Shown in pieces: positions 15,438 through 23,879 of a stretch of 64,000 nt of DNA (within the stretch, counting starts at the first letter, position 1; each line of letters starts with the position of its first letter). This DNA is from Desulfobacteraceae bacterium (GTDB lineage Bacteria; Desulfobacterota; Desulfobacteria; Desulfobacterales; SURF-7): contig QZKS01000050.1 in NCBI GenBank assembly GCA_003599865.1, positions 1 through 64,000 on the forward strand, written 5' to 3'. The notes beneath the pieces are model-generated. The model made no database searches. It was given only the letters and a program-made list of their open reading frames with translations, and had not been told where the DNA came from. Position numbers and translations under genes: made by a program.

Positions 15438-16745
15438 ATGAAAGCAAATTGGTGGAAAGCAACAAGGATGTTTTTTGGTTCTGTAGTTTTTGTAACGATT
15501 GCAGCACCATCACTGATTATATCGGCCTTCCCCGGACAGGCGGCTGCCGCCCAAACCGCCGTGGTGGTATCGGCAGCCGGTGATTATTCCAGCGGCGCCC
15601 ATTCCATTGTTTCTGTGGAACCAGTCGGCGGACCAAGAACCATTACGCAGGATCTGGTTCCTTCCGGTTCCGACATGACGGTTGTCGCCTACGGGGATCA
15701 CTTTTACCGGATGGAAAGAAGCAATGCCAACAATATTACCAAATTCCATATTGACCAGCCGGATACGCCGGTATGGCAATATTCCACCGAAGGCAGTGAA
15801 ACCGGAAGCAATCCGCATGATTTGGTTTTTGCCGGTGAATCAAAAGCATACCTCCTTCGATTCGGATCATCAACCATATGGATTGTCAATCCCGGGGCAG
15901 CCAATGAAGCAGACTTCAAAATCGGTGAAATCGATTTGGGCATTTATGCGGACGGAGACGGAAAGCCGGAAATGCACAGCGGTGTGATCCTCAACGGATT
16001 TTTGTATGTTTCCCTGCAGCGGGTTGATTTTTCCGGAGGCTGGGGAAACTATGTCTACAATACCCCATGGATTGCGGTCTTCCGGACAGCGGACGATACG
16101 GAAGTGGAAACCGGACAAGGGGATGGAACACGAAAGGGCATTCCGCTGCCCATGGAAAATCCCGGAGCGATCCAGTATCTGGCTTCCAACAACACCATTT
16201 ATGTTCAGGGCATCGGACAATATACAAACCAATACACCAGCGGCATTGCAACCATCAACCCAACTACTTATGAACCAACCCTGATCCTGGATGACGGCGA
16301 CGAGAACAACCACCCATACGGCGCCATTACGGGAATGGCGATCGTTTCTCCCACCAAAGGATATTTTGTCGGCTATGCCGCATGGGGCGACAACACGCTT
16401 TACGCATTTGATCCTTCCGATCCGAATCCGGCAGGAACGCCCGTACCCGGCCTTGCGAATCTGGGCATCGGCGGCATGGAAACCGGGACCTACACGGACG
16501 AAAACAATATGCTGTGGATTTGCACATCCACATATGATTCCGCCACATGGTCGCTGATCGACCCGAAAATCATTATCCTGAACACGGAAACCGATACGGT
16601 AGATGAGACCATCGAAACCAACCTGACGCCATTGCGGGTGGTGTTCACCGGTCAAAACCAAGCAGTACCCACCGCATCCGAATCAAACGATGACGACGAC
16701 AGCACCTGTTTTATCCAATCGGCCTTCAAAGGATTCACCAAATGA
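15438..16745 (+). CDS. Exported beta-propeller-like protein of the corrinoid operon (possible BtuG analogue)
   Basis: 435 residues with a Sec signal (about 1-37, ending AAAAQT) and a CAAGGAG-type ribosome site. The body shows at least five similar blade-like units, each with a small-hydrophobic strand, an aromatic turn and a strand ending in a Y/I-x-[VI]-[FN] pattern: PHDLVFAGESKAYLLRFGSS, MHSGVILNGFLYVSLQ, AIQYLASNNTIYVQGI, ITGMAIVSPTKGYFVGY and MLWICTSTYDSATWSLIDP. The C-terminus is an acidic linker followed by CFIQSAFKGF. It lies between btuB and btuF and overlaps the latter by four bases. In Bacteroides, BtuG is a surface beta-propeller that captures B12 on BtuB. The propeller fold and an equivalent role are inference; no lipobox is visible. 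Confidence 0.7.
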   Translation: MKANWWKATRMFFGSVVFVTIAAPSLIISAFPGQAAAAQTAVVVSAAGDYSSGAHSIVSVEPVGGPRTITQDLVPSGSDMTVVAYGDHFYRMERSNANNITKFHIDQPDTPVWQYSTEGSETGSNPHDLVFAGESKAYLLRFGSSTIWIVNPGAANEADFKIGEIDLGIYADGDGKPEMHSGVILNGFLYVSLQRVDFSGGWGNYVYNTPWIAVFRTADDTEVETGQGDGTRKGIPLPMENPGAIQYLASNNTIYVQGIGQYTNQYTSGIATINPTTYEPTLILDDGDENNHPYGAITGMAIVSPTKGYFVGYAAWGDNTLYAFDPSDPNPAGTPVPGLANLGIGGMETGTYTDENNMLWICTSTYDSATWSLIDPKIIILNTETDTVDETIETNLTPLRVVFTGQNQAVPTASESNDDDDSTCFIQSAFKGFTK

Positions 16746-18769
16746 AAAAAAACCGCACTGCCGGAATATTCTTCATCCTCCTGATTCTCCGGTTCTGCTT
16801 CTCCAATGACGCCTGCGCCCTTCCGGTGCAGGTTTCGGATGCGAATGGGCAAATCATCACCATCCAAAAGCCACCGGCCCGGGTGGTCTGCCTGGTTCCT
16901 TCGGTTACGGAAATTCTTTTTCACATCGGTGCCGGTAACGCAGTTTCCGGCATAACCTACCATGACAAAATTCCTCCGCGAACCTTGTCCAAACCGATTG
17001 TCGGTGGCTATTTTAATCCTTCCGTCCGTGCCATTGAAACTCTCCGGCCGGATATGATTATTCTTTCCGATATCCACACAAACGTAAGAGAACGGTTTTC
17101 CGGTTCAACCTGTGTACTGATCGAAATGAAAACCACCTCCCTGTCCGACAGCCTTGCGGATATCATGCTGCTGGGGAGGCTGTTTGACCGGGAAACCCGG
17201 GCAGAGGAACTCGTCACGGAGATCCGGCAGGAGCTGGAACAGATCTCCCTGAAAGTCGCCAAAATTCCGCAAGAAAACAGAAAGCGGGTGATCCGTTTGA
17301 TGGGACGAAATGAGGTGATGACGCCGGGAACCGACTCCTTTCAGAACGAGATGATTCGGGCTGCCGGTGGAATCACCCATGATTTCCATAAAAATGGAGA
17401 GGTCATTTCCGTTACAAAAGACGAATGGATGCGGTTCAATCCCCAGGTGATCTATGGGTGCGGCGGAGACAGGAAAACAGCCGAATTGTTTTTCACCCGG
17501 CCCGGCTGGAAGGATGTGGATGCTGTTAAAAATAATCGGATTTATTATTTCCCGTGCGACCTGACATGCCGGGCGGCAACCTATACCGGCTATTTTGTCT
17601 CATGGCTGGCTGCCAACATTTACGGGGATTTCTTTTCCCGAAAAGACAATCTTGTCCAAAAAGAGGAAACAATTGTCTCCCGATGGATTCAAATTGACCT
17701 GGACTACCTTAACAATGTCCGCATTCTCCAGAGCCGCATTTATGATTTTTTCCATAAAACCCTGGTCATTGATTTTAAAAAGCCCCTTTCCATCGTGTCT
17801 ACGCTGGAAGGGGAAAGGGCCGGTATCCGGACCGTGGGAAACCACTTCTCCCCGCCTCAGTACTGGGCGGCCACAGGACATATGGATGGACTGGAAGGAC
17901 ACCGGAAACGAATCTACAGTGCACTCGGCCGGGATGAAAAAAACACCAGCTTCCTCTTTACCGGCGCGGATATGGACAATCTTTCCCTACAACAGGAAAC
18001 ATTTAAAGAGATGACGGTTCACGCGCTGGTCACGGCAGGCGTGGAAGGTAATGCCATGCGTATGGCCAGGGATGAGGGGCTCTTTTATGAACCCGGAACC
18101 ATCAACATCATCATCATGACCAATATGCGCCTGACAGCCCGCGCCATGACCCGGGCGATCATCACGGCCACCGAAGCCAAAACCGCTGCTCTGCTGGACA
18201 TGGATATCCGGAGCAGCTATGCTTCCGGAGCTTACCGGGCAACCGGCACCGGAACGGACAACGTCATGGTTGTGGAAGGAACCGGTATTCAAATTGACAA
18301 TGCCGGCGGCCACACAAAACTGGGGGAGCTGATCGCCCGGGCGGTGTATGCCGGTGTTCAGGAAGCTGTTGATAAACAAAACCGGATGAGCGCCAAACGG
18401 AACATCTTTCAACGGCTCAAGGAACGTGATATAAGCGTGTACGGTCTGATCGGAACGGAAACATGCGACTGCGGCCGCGACCGGAACGATTTTTCCGGTG
18501 CGGTTGAGGAACTGCTTCTCGACCCGCAATATGCCGGTTTTATGGAATCCGCACTGGCATTGAGCGATGACCATGACAAAGGACTGATCACGGATTTGAC
18601 GTTATTCCGACAATGGGGACAGCTCATTGCAGAACAAATCGCAGGCCGGGAGATTCAGGAAGTCAAAAACTTGACCATGCAGGAGAACCTGTCACCTGTA
18701 ATGAAAATCGCATTCGATTCGCTGCTGACCGGCATTTATTATCGGGAACAGGAAGTACAAGCGGAATGA
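16742..18769 (+). CDS. Exported fusion of corrinoid-binding protein (BtuF) and adenosylcobinamide amidohydrolase (CbiZ)
   Basis: 675 residues. A Sec signal (about 1-26) leads into a BtuF-like binding fold at about 40-305: PARVVCLVPSVTEILFHIGA, GGYFNPSVRAIETLRPDMII, and GWKDVDAVKNNRIYYFP. A CbiZ domain follows at about 330-560: LVTAGVEGNAMRMARDEG, INIIIMTNMRLTARAMTRAI, TEAKTAALLDMDIRSSYASG, ATGTGTDNVMVVEGTG and AGGHTKLGELIARAVYAGV. About 110 residues at the end are unassigned. CbiZ cleaves the amide bond between the corrin ring side chain and the aminopropanol/nucleotide loop, giving cobyrate. CbiZ is normally cytoplasmic; the signal peptide places this one outside the membrane, joined to the receptor that feeds BtuCD. 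It overlaps both neighbours by four bases. Confidence 0.88.
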   Translation: MKKNRTAGIFFILLILRFCFSNDACALPVQVSDANGQIITIQKPPARVVCLVPSVTEILFHIGAGNAVSGITYHDKIPPRTLSKPIVGGYFNPSVRAIETLRPDMIILSDIHTNVRERFSGSTCVLIEMKTTSLSDSLADIMLLGRLFDRETRAEELVTEIRQELEQISLKVAKIPQENRKRVIRLMGRNEVMTPGTDSFQNEMIRAAGGITHDFHKNGEVISVTKDEWMRFNPQVIYGCGGDRKTAELFFTRPGWKDVDAVKNNRIYYFPCDLTCRAATYTGYFVSWLAANIYGDFFSRKDNLVQKEETIVSRWIQIDLDYLNNVRILQSRIYDFFHKTLVIDFKKPLSIVSTLEGERAGIRTVGNHFSPPQYWAATGHMDGLEGHRKRIYSALGRDEKNTSFLFTGADMDNLSLQQETFKEMTVHALVTAGVEGNAMRMARDEGLFYEPGTINIIIMTNMRLTARAMTRAIITATEAKTAALLDMDIRSSYASGAYRATGTGTDNVMVVEGTGIQIDNAGGHTKLGELIARAVYAGVQEAVDKQNRMSAKRNIFQRLKERDISVYGLIGTETCDCGRDRNDFSGAVEELLLDPQYAGFMESALALSDDHDKGLITDLTLFRQWGQLIAEQIAGREIQEVKNLTMQENLSPVMKIAFDSLLTGIYYREQEVQAE

Positions 18770-19620
18770 AACAGGTCACGCAAACCCTCATACTCTTATG
18801 CAGCCTGCTGCCGGCTGTTGTCCTGGGGAAACCCCTTTCCCCTCCGCAACGGATTGTCTCTTTGGGTCCCATCATCACGGAAATGATTTATCTGATTGGG
18901 GCGGATCAGCAGCTGATTGCCAATACCAGCTACTGCATCAAGCCGGATGACGCAGCGAACAAGGAAAAAATCGGGTCCATGATCCAGATGAATGTTGAAA
19001 AAATCATCAGCCTGAAACCGGATCTTGTACTGGCAAGCCCGCTTTCCAAAGAAAAGCAGCTTGAAATGCTGAAAAATTTAGGGGTGCACGTACAGCGCAT
19101 TGACAATCCCAAAACCTTTTCCGACATGTGCCGCATGACCATGACCATGGGTGAGCTTCTGGGTAAGGTGGAAAATGCCCGGATGGTTGTTGAACGTGCC
19201 CAAAAAGAGGTGGATGCGGTTTTGGCCGTAACCCGGAACCTGCCGAAAAAAAGGGTGTTCATGCAGATCGGCGTCAAACCGCTGCACTCGGCAACCCAAG
19301 ACACCTTTCTCAATGAATATATCGAGTATGCAGGGGGGATCAATATCACCTCCCGGGAAAAGACCGGCGTATACAGCCGGGAAAAAGTATTGCAGGAAAA
19401 CCCGGATGTGATTCTCATTACCACCATGGGATCATCCGAGTCCGCCGGAGAGCACGAAAAGGAAATATGGATGCGGTATCCAACCCTGAAAGCCGCAAGA
19501 AATCAGGAAATTCACATCCTGGACTCCTATCTGGTCTGCAGTCCTACTGCCGGAACATTTGCAAAAGGTCTTCAGGAAATTGCCAAAATACTGCATCCTG
19601 AAATCGACGGTTTACCATGA
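18766..19620 (+). CDS. btuF: Periplasmic corrinoid-binding protein (second BtuF)
   Basis: 284 residues starting at the ATG that overlaps the previous stop by four bases. A signal peptide of about 21 residues (LLCSLLPAVVLG) is followed by a helical-backbone binding fold: PQRIVSLGPIITEMIYLIGA, EKIISLKPDLVLA, RIDNPKTFSDMCR and AGGINITSREKTGVYSREKV. It has the single-domain length of BtuF and no CbiZ part. It delivers corrinoid to BtuC. The presence of two binding proteins for one permease suggests that they differ in corrinoid preference, for example intact cobamides against cleaved products. Confidence 0.85.
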   Translation: MKQVTQTLILLCSLLPAVVLGKPLSPPQRIVSLGPIITEMIYLIGADQQLIANTSYCIKPDDAANKEKIGSMIQMNVEKIISLKPDLVLASPLSKEKQLEMLKNLGVHVQRIDNPKTFSDMCRMTMTMGELLGKVENARMVVERAQKEVDAVLAVTRNLPKKRVFMQIGVKPLHSATQDTFLNEYIEYAGGINITSREKTGVYSREKVLQENPDVILITTMGSSESAGEHEKEIWMRYPTLKAARNQEIHILDSYLVCSPTAGTFAKGLQEIAKILHPEIDGLP

Positions 19621-20627
19621 AAAACGGAAAACGGAAAAACTGGTTTTCAATGCTGCTGATCCTGGTCATCCTTTTGCTCCTTTCGTGTATTTTCGCTCTT
19701 TGTACCGGCAGTGCCGGAATCCCCATCCGGAATATACCGGAAATCCTGATCAACGGAAGCGGCACCGTGGAGCACAGTATTCTTTTCCATATCCGGCTTC
19801 CGAGACTGATGCTGGCCCTTTCCATCGGAGGGGCATTGAGTCTTGCCGGCGTCATTCTCCAGGGAATGTTCCGGAACCCTCTTGTAGAGCCATATACACT
19901 CGGTATTTCCGGCGGTGCGTCCCTGGGAGTATGCCTGAACATCCTGTTCAAATGGTATGCACTGATCGGTGTTATCGCCTACCCGCTTTCCGGTTTTCTG
20001 GGAGCCATTCTGGTGATCGTGATTGTCTACAGCATCAGCATGAAAAAGGGAGATCTGAAAACCAACAGTATGCTTCTCATCGGTGTCATGATCAGTTTTG
20101 TTTCCTCTTCGCTGGTCATGCTTCTCATGGCAATCTCCCATAGCGAGGATCTTCAAAGCATTATTTTCTGGATCATGGGTTCTCTGGACGAACCCAACAT
20201 GATACTGGTCAAAATGGCCGTCGCAGGCTCCATTACCGGGCTCCTTCTCTCCTACTGTTTCTGCCTGGACCTGAATGCCCTTGCTCTGGGGGAGGAGGAA
20301 GCGATTCATCTCGGCGTGCAAACGGAACGGTCCAAGCGGTATCTGTTTATCATCGCATCCATCCTGACCGGTCTGAGCGTATCCGTGGCCGGCATCATCA
20401 TGTTTGTGGGATTGATTGTTCCTCATTTCATGCGGATGACCGTGGGGTCGGACCACCGGATACTCCTGATCGGTTCCTTTCTGGCCGGGGCATCCTTCCT
20501 GACGGTCTGTGATGTCATCTCCCGCACCATTGTCGCCCCTTTGGAGCTGCCTGTGGGGGTCATCACCGGTATCATCGGCGGTGTTGTATTCATTTATGTT
20601 CTCAGCCGCAGGCAGGTTTCATTATGA
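19617..20627 (+). CDS. btuC: ABC transporter permease BtuC
   Basis: 336 residues with about nine to ten hydrophobic helices, in the FecCD/BtuC family. Signatures are RLPRLMLALSIGGALSLAGV, QGMFRNPLVEPYTLGISGGA, and AGIIMFVGLIVPHFMRMTVG, the cytoplasmic coupling loop that contacts BtuD. It forms a dimeric channel for corrinoids across the inner membrane. The start overlaps the previous stop by four bases and its own end overlaps btuD by four, so expression is translationally coupled. Confidence 0.93.
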   Translation: MKNGKRKNWFSMLLILVILLLLSCIFALCTGSAGIPIRNIPEILINGSGTVEHSILFHIRLPRLMLALSIGGALSLAGVILQGMFRNPLVEPYTLGISGGASLGVCLNILFKWYALIGVIAYPLSGFLGAILVIVIVYSISMKKGDLKTNSMLLIGVMISFVSSSLVMLLMAISHSEDLQSIIFWIMGSLDEPNMILVKMAVAGSITGLLLSYCFCLDLNALALGEEEAIHLGVQTERSKRYLFIIASILTGLSVSVAGIIMFVGLIVPHFMRMTVGSDHRILLIGSFLAGASFLTVCDVISRTIVAPLELPVGVITGIIGGVVFIYVLSRRQVSL

Positions 20628-21439
20628 CGGAAACCATCCTTGAAATACAAAACCTGTCCTGCGGATATGGTGAAAAAACCATTCTCCGTGATATCAGCCT
20701 GAACGTCATTACCGGTGAAATTCTCAGCATTATCGGTCCCAACGGATCCGGCAAGACCACCCTGCTTAAATCCGTTACCCATATTATCCAACCGGCAAAA
20801 GGAAAAATCCTGTTTCAGGGAAAAGAAATTCAATCCATTCCCCGGAATGAATTTGCCAGGAAAGTGGCGGTTGTCGGGCAGGCTGTTGAGCCGGCCAGGA
20901 TGACCGTAAAAGAATATGTTCTGCTCGGCAGGCTGCCCTATTTCCGGAGATACCAGTTTATGGAAACCGGAAATGACAGGCGCCTGGCACAACACTATAT
21001 GGAACTGACCCATACCGATTCATTACAAAATCAATTGATGACGGAGATCAGCGGCGGTGAAAGACAACTGGCCTCCATTGCCCGTGCCCTTGTCCAGGAG
21101 CCGACGCTTCTGCTCCTGGATGAGCCGACGTCACACCTGGATATCACCCATCAGGCCCAGATCCTCAGTCTGATTCGCCGCTTGAATCAGGATTTGCGGC
21201 TTACGGTGCTGATGGTCGTTCATGATCTCAATCTGGCCAGTGAGTATTCCGACAGGCTGATTCTCCTGAATAAACAAAACGGCCGGATCTACCGGACCGG
21301 AACACCCGAAGAAGTACTCACGGAACCGGCGATCCGGGAGATCTATAACACACCGGTACTGATTGAAAAAAATCCCCTGTCGGGAAAACCCTGTATCTTT
21401 CTTTCACCGGAAAATTGCCATAAAAGGGAGTTGATATGA
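20624..21439 (+). CDS. btuD: ABC transporter ATPase BtuD
   Basis: 271 residues with all nucleotide-binding motifs: Walker A GPNGSGKTT, Q-loop region VVGQAVEP, signature ISGGERQLASIARAL, Walker B LLLLDEPTSHLDI and the switch His in VVHDLNLASEY. It powers BtuC. The N-terminal LEIQNLSCGYGEKTILRDIS is typical for siderophore/B12 importers. Four-base overlaps on both sides keep it in the operon. Confidence 0.93.
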   Translation: MTETILEIQNLSCGYGEKTILRDISLNVITGEILSIIGPNGSGKTTLLKSVTHIIQPAKGKILFQGKEIQSIPRNEFARKVAVVGQAVEPARMTVKEYVLLGRLPYFRRYQFMETGNDRRLAQHYMELTHTDSLQNQLMTEISGGERQLASIARALVQEPTLLLLDEPTSHLDITHQAQILSLIRRLNQDLRLTVLMVVHDLNLASEYSDRLILLNKQNGRIYRTGTPEEVLTEPAIREIYNTPVLIEKNPLSGKPCIFLSPENCHKRELI

Positions 21440-22065
21440 TTGAATTTTTTAACAACGGCGGCCCCGTGATGTATCCGCTTCTTGCCTGTTCCATCATCAC
21501 CTTGACCGTGATAATTGAACGGACCATTTTCTGGATCAAGGTCGGCATGCATTATCATCAGGGTATCATTGATGAAATTTTGACCCTGAGCCAGACAGCT
21601 GACTGGGGGGCCATTCGGGAAAAAACCGCCGGATCGAAAAACTATATTGTCCGGACACTGATCAGCGGCATCCTCCACCGGGATTACTCGATGATTAAAG
21701 CCATGGAATCCGCCGCTTCGGATGAAATCCGTAAAATGAAAACGTATATGGGGATACTGGATACCATGATCACCGTAGCGCCTTTGCTGGGAATTTTTGG
21801 AACGGTGATCGGCATCATCGCGTCTTTTGATATGCTCGGAGCAGGCATTGATCACCCGGAAGCGGTAACCGGGGGTATTGCCCAGGCGCTGATTACGACA
21901 GCCGCCGGTCTCGGGATTGCAATTCTCACGGTATTTCCTTATAATTACTTTACATTAAAAACAGAACAGGCGGCCCTTCTGATTGAAAAATATGCAACCA
22001 GCCTTGAGATTGTATACGAAAAACTGGGCCGTGAATCGGAAAAACAGAGGGGCGCAAACAGATGA
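21436..22065 (+). CDS. exbB: ExbB-type proton channel subunit
   Basis: 209 residues of the MotA/TolQ/ExbB family with three hydrophobic helices. Residues 10-30 form the first; LDTMITVAPLLGIFGTVIGI is the conserved second helix; GGIAQALITTAAGLGIAILT is the third. With ExbD it forms the proton-driven motor that energises TonB. Being the seventh gene of this operon, it is dedicated to corrinoid uptake rather than shared. Overlaps exbD by four bases. Confidence 0.92.
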   Translation: MIEFFNNGGPVMYPLLACSIITLTVIIERTIFWIKVGMHYHQGIIDEILTLSQTADWGAIREKTAGSKNYIVRTLISGILHRDYSMIKAMESAASDEIRKMKTYMGILDTMITVAPLLGIFGTVIGIIASFDMLGAGIDHPEAVTGGIAQALITTAAGLGIAILTVFPYNYFTLKTEQAALLIEKYATSLEIVYEKLGRESEKQRGANR

Positions 22066-22469
22066 AACTCAACCTGCAAACCGGCAAAAAAGTTCGCATT
22101 GAGATGCTTCCCCTGATCGATATTGTTTTTCTCCTGCTGGTGTTTTTCATCTATGCCATGCTTTCCATGGCCGTGCACCGCGGCCTTTCCATCAACCTTC
22201 CCTCATCTTCGGCCGCTGAAATTGAAAAAAAACTGGTATTGTCCGTAACCGTAACCGCAGACGGTTCCGTCTGGATTGACAAAACCAGGATTCCCCTGGA
22301 AAACCTGGCACAACAGTTACGAAAACAGGCAAAGGGACATATCGACCCCGGTGTTCTTCTTTTTGCGGACCGCTCCCTTTCCTACCAGAAACTGTTTCAG
22401 GTGCTCGACAGAATTCAGCAGGCAGGGTTTGAAAAGATCTCTCTCCAGGCAGAGGCAGAGAGCCGATGA
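22062..22469 (+). CDS. exbD: ExbD-type motor subunit
   Basis: 135 residues. After about 20 cytoplasmic residues comes one membrane helix, MLPLIDIVFLLLVFFIYAML, with the essential Asp of PLIDIVF that carries protons. The periplasmic part (VLLFADRSLSYQKLFQVLDR) has the ExbD/TolR fold. It pairs with the ExbB encoded just before it. Confidence 0.92.
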   Translation: MKLNLQTGKKVRIEMLPLIDIVFLLLVFFIYAMLSMAVHRGLSINLPSSSAAEIEKKLVLSVTVTADGSVWIDKTRIPLENLAQQLRKQAKGHIDPGVLLFADRSLSYQKLFQVLDRIQQAGFEKISLQAEAESR

Positions 22470-23113
22470 GCCGGCTTATCTTTGCCGCCGTCTTGTCTTT
22501 TCTGCTGCATGGTCTGCTGTTCACCATTTCTGTTGACCGGCTCCAGGAAAAGCAGAGGATCAGACCCGGAACCCGAACCGTTGCTGTGGCGCTGTCTTAT
22601 AAAAAGCCGGACAACACGCCTGTCGCACCAAAAACCCATCCGATTCAACAACCGCCCCCGGCAAAACCAAAGCAGAAAACCCCGAAACCGCGAGCGGTGG
22701 AAAAAACCGTATTGACGCCCATTCCACCGGAGCCGGAAGCCGAACCGGAAGAATCCTTGTCCCAAGAAGATGAACAGCCGGTCCGGGAAGCTCTATCGGA
22801 CGATTCACCGGGCAAGGATGTCTCGACAGCCCATATGCGGAAAGAAGCAACCCCGCTCTATAAAGACAACCCCCCGCCGGCCTATCCCAGGGTTGCGCGT
22901 CGAAGAGGTCATCAGGGGATTGTCATTCTGGAGGTCCTGGTCAGCCGGGAAGGAAAAGTAAAGGATCTGGCAGTGTATCAATCCAGCGGTTATGCGTCAT
23001 TGGATGATGCGGCAAAATCGTCCGTATGGCACTGGCTCTTTGTGCCCGGCATGCAGGGAGATCAGCCGGTGGAAATGTGGGTCAAACTTCCGGTACGGTT
23101 TCAGCTGAAATAA
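22466..23113 (+). CDS. tonB: TonB energy transducer
   Basis: 215 residues. One N-terminal membrane helix (LIFAAVLSFLLHGLLFTI) is followed by a proline- and lysine-rich spacer (residues about 45-105: PPPAKPKQKTPKPR and PIPPEPEAEPEE) and a C-terminal TonB domain: PPPAYPRVARRRGHQGIVIL, SSGYASLDDAAKSSVWHW and the final VKLPVRFQLK. It should reach across the periplasm and open the BtuB receptor. It ends the operon and converges, five bases apart, on the thioesterase gene. Confidence 0.92.
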   Translation: MSRLIFAAVLSFLLHGLLFTISVDRLQEKQRIRPGTRTVAVALSYKKPDNTPVAPKTHPIQQPPPAKPKQKTPKPRAVEKTVLTPIPPEPEAEPEESLSQEDEQPVREALSDDSPGKDVSTAHMRKEATPLYKDNPPPAYPRVARRRGHQGIVILEVLVSREGKVKDLAVYQSSGYASLDDAAKSSVWHWLFVPGMQGDQPVEMWVKLPVRFQLK

Positions 23114-23117
23114 TGTC

Positions 23118-23588
23118 TTATCCGATGATATAGGTTCCGGTACCGGCCGCAATCAGGCAATCCTTGTCGTTATGAAACTGCATTCTCACCACCGACACCT
23201 TATTCCCGGTCCGCATGACACTTCCGGTAGCCAGGAAATACTCCCCCTCACCGGGACGCAGATAATCAATCCGCAGATCAATGGTCCCGATCTTGAGAAG
23301 CCGCCTGCTGATCTCATCCGTTGTCCGGCCCTCCATCTGCTTGATGACTCCGGCCATGGCGACAATACCGCCGGTAACATCCAGCACAGATGAGATTACG
23401 CCCCCGTGAAGAATTCTTTTTACCGGATTTCCGATCAGCGTTTCTTTCATGTCAATCCGGACACAGATATTCTCCAGGTCCAATGATGCGACCTGCAAAC
23501 CGATCACCTTGTTGAACGGGATGTTTTCTTCAAAGAAAATACGCAGCGAATGCAGCATTTCCGCTGCTTTTTCATCGGAAATGTCCAT
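23118..23588 (-). CDS. PaaI/YbgC-like hotdog thioesterase
   Basis: 156 residues. The hotdog-fold signature is RILHGGVISSVLDVTGGIVA, where the HGG loop and Asp form the acyl-CoA thioesterase site; DLRIDYLRPGEGEYFLATGS and KVSVVRMQFHNDKDCLIAAG complete the sheet. It likely hydrolyses acyl- or aroyl-CoA. The physiological substrate cannot be told from sequence. It is transcribed against the tonB operon and is probably monocistronic. Confidence 0.8.
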   Translation of the reverse strand: MDISDEKAAEMLHSLRIFFEENIPFNKVIGLQVASLDLENICVRIDMKETLIGNPVKRILHGGVISSVLDVTGGIVAMAGVIKQMEGRTTDEISRRLLKIGTIDLRIDYLRPGEGEYFLATGSVMRTGNKVSVVRMQFHNDKDCLIAAGTGTYIIG

Positions 23589-23726
23589 GAAAAAGTTCCT
23601 GTTTCCTTCAAAAAAAAGTTGAAATTTTATACAATATATTGCATGAAAGACAGACGATCAATACTATATATATCCATATGGCTTTATGCAAATCAAAATA
23701 TCCCGAATGTTCATAAAGGATTGATT

Positions 23727-23879
23727 ATGTCGGAAGAACAGATATTGAAAGACATTGAAGAAATGATGCAGGTGGTTCAAAAGGAAAAAGAAGAAATGAT
23801 CAAAATGCTGGCCATGCTGGAAGCGGAAAATCAGGAAAATCCGTTTCCGGATCAGATATCCAAATCCGTCAGCAAGTAA
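23727..23879 (+). CDS. Small coiled-coil protein, 50 residues
   Basis: ATG 23727 has an AAAGGA site seven bases upstream. The product is highly charged and helical: EEQILKDIEEMMQVVQKEKE, EEMIKMLAMLEAENQENP, with heptad spacing that suggests a coiled coil. Its last 11 bases overlap the 3' end of the convergent MocR gene. No family is recognised; the good ribosome site is the main support. Confidence 0.55.
   Translation: MSEEQILKDIEEMMQVVQKEKEEMIKMLAMLEAENQENPFPDQISKSVSK

Noticed and set aside
15870-16661. 263-codon frame on the minus strand
   Set aside because: It lies wholly opposite the propeller gene, has no family resemblance and fits a shadow of codon bias.
19647-20456. 269-codon frame on the minus strand
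   Set aside because: Opposite btuC; very His/Gln/Asp-rich composition typical of a reversed membrane protein gene.
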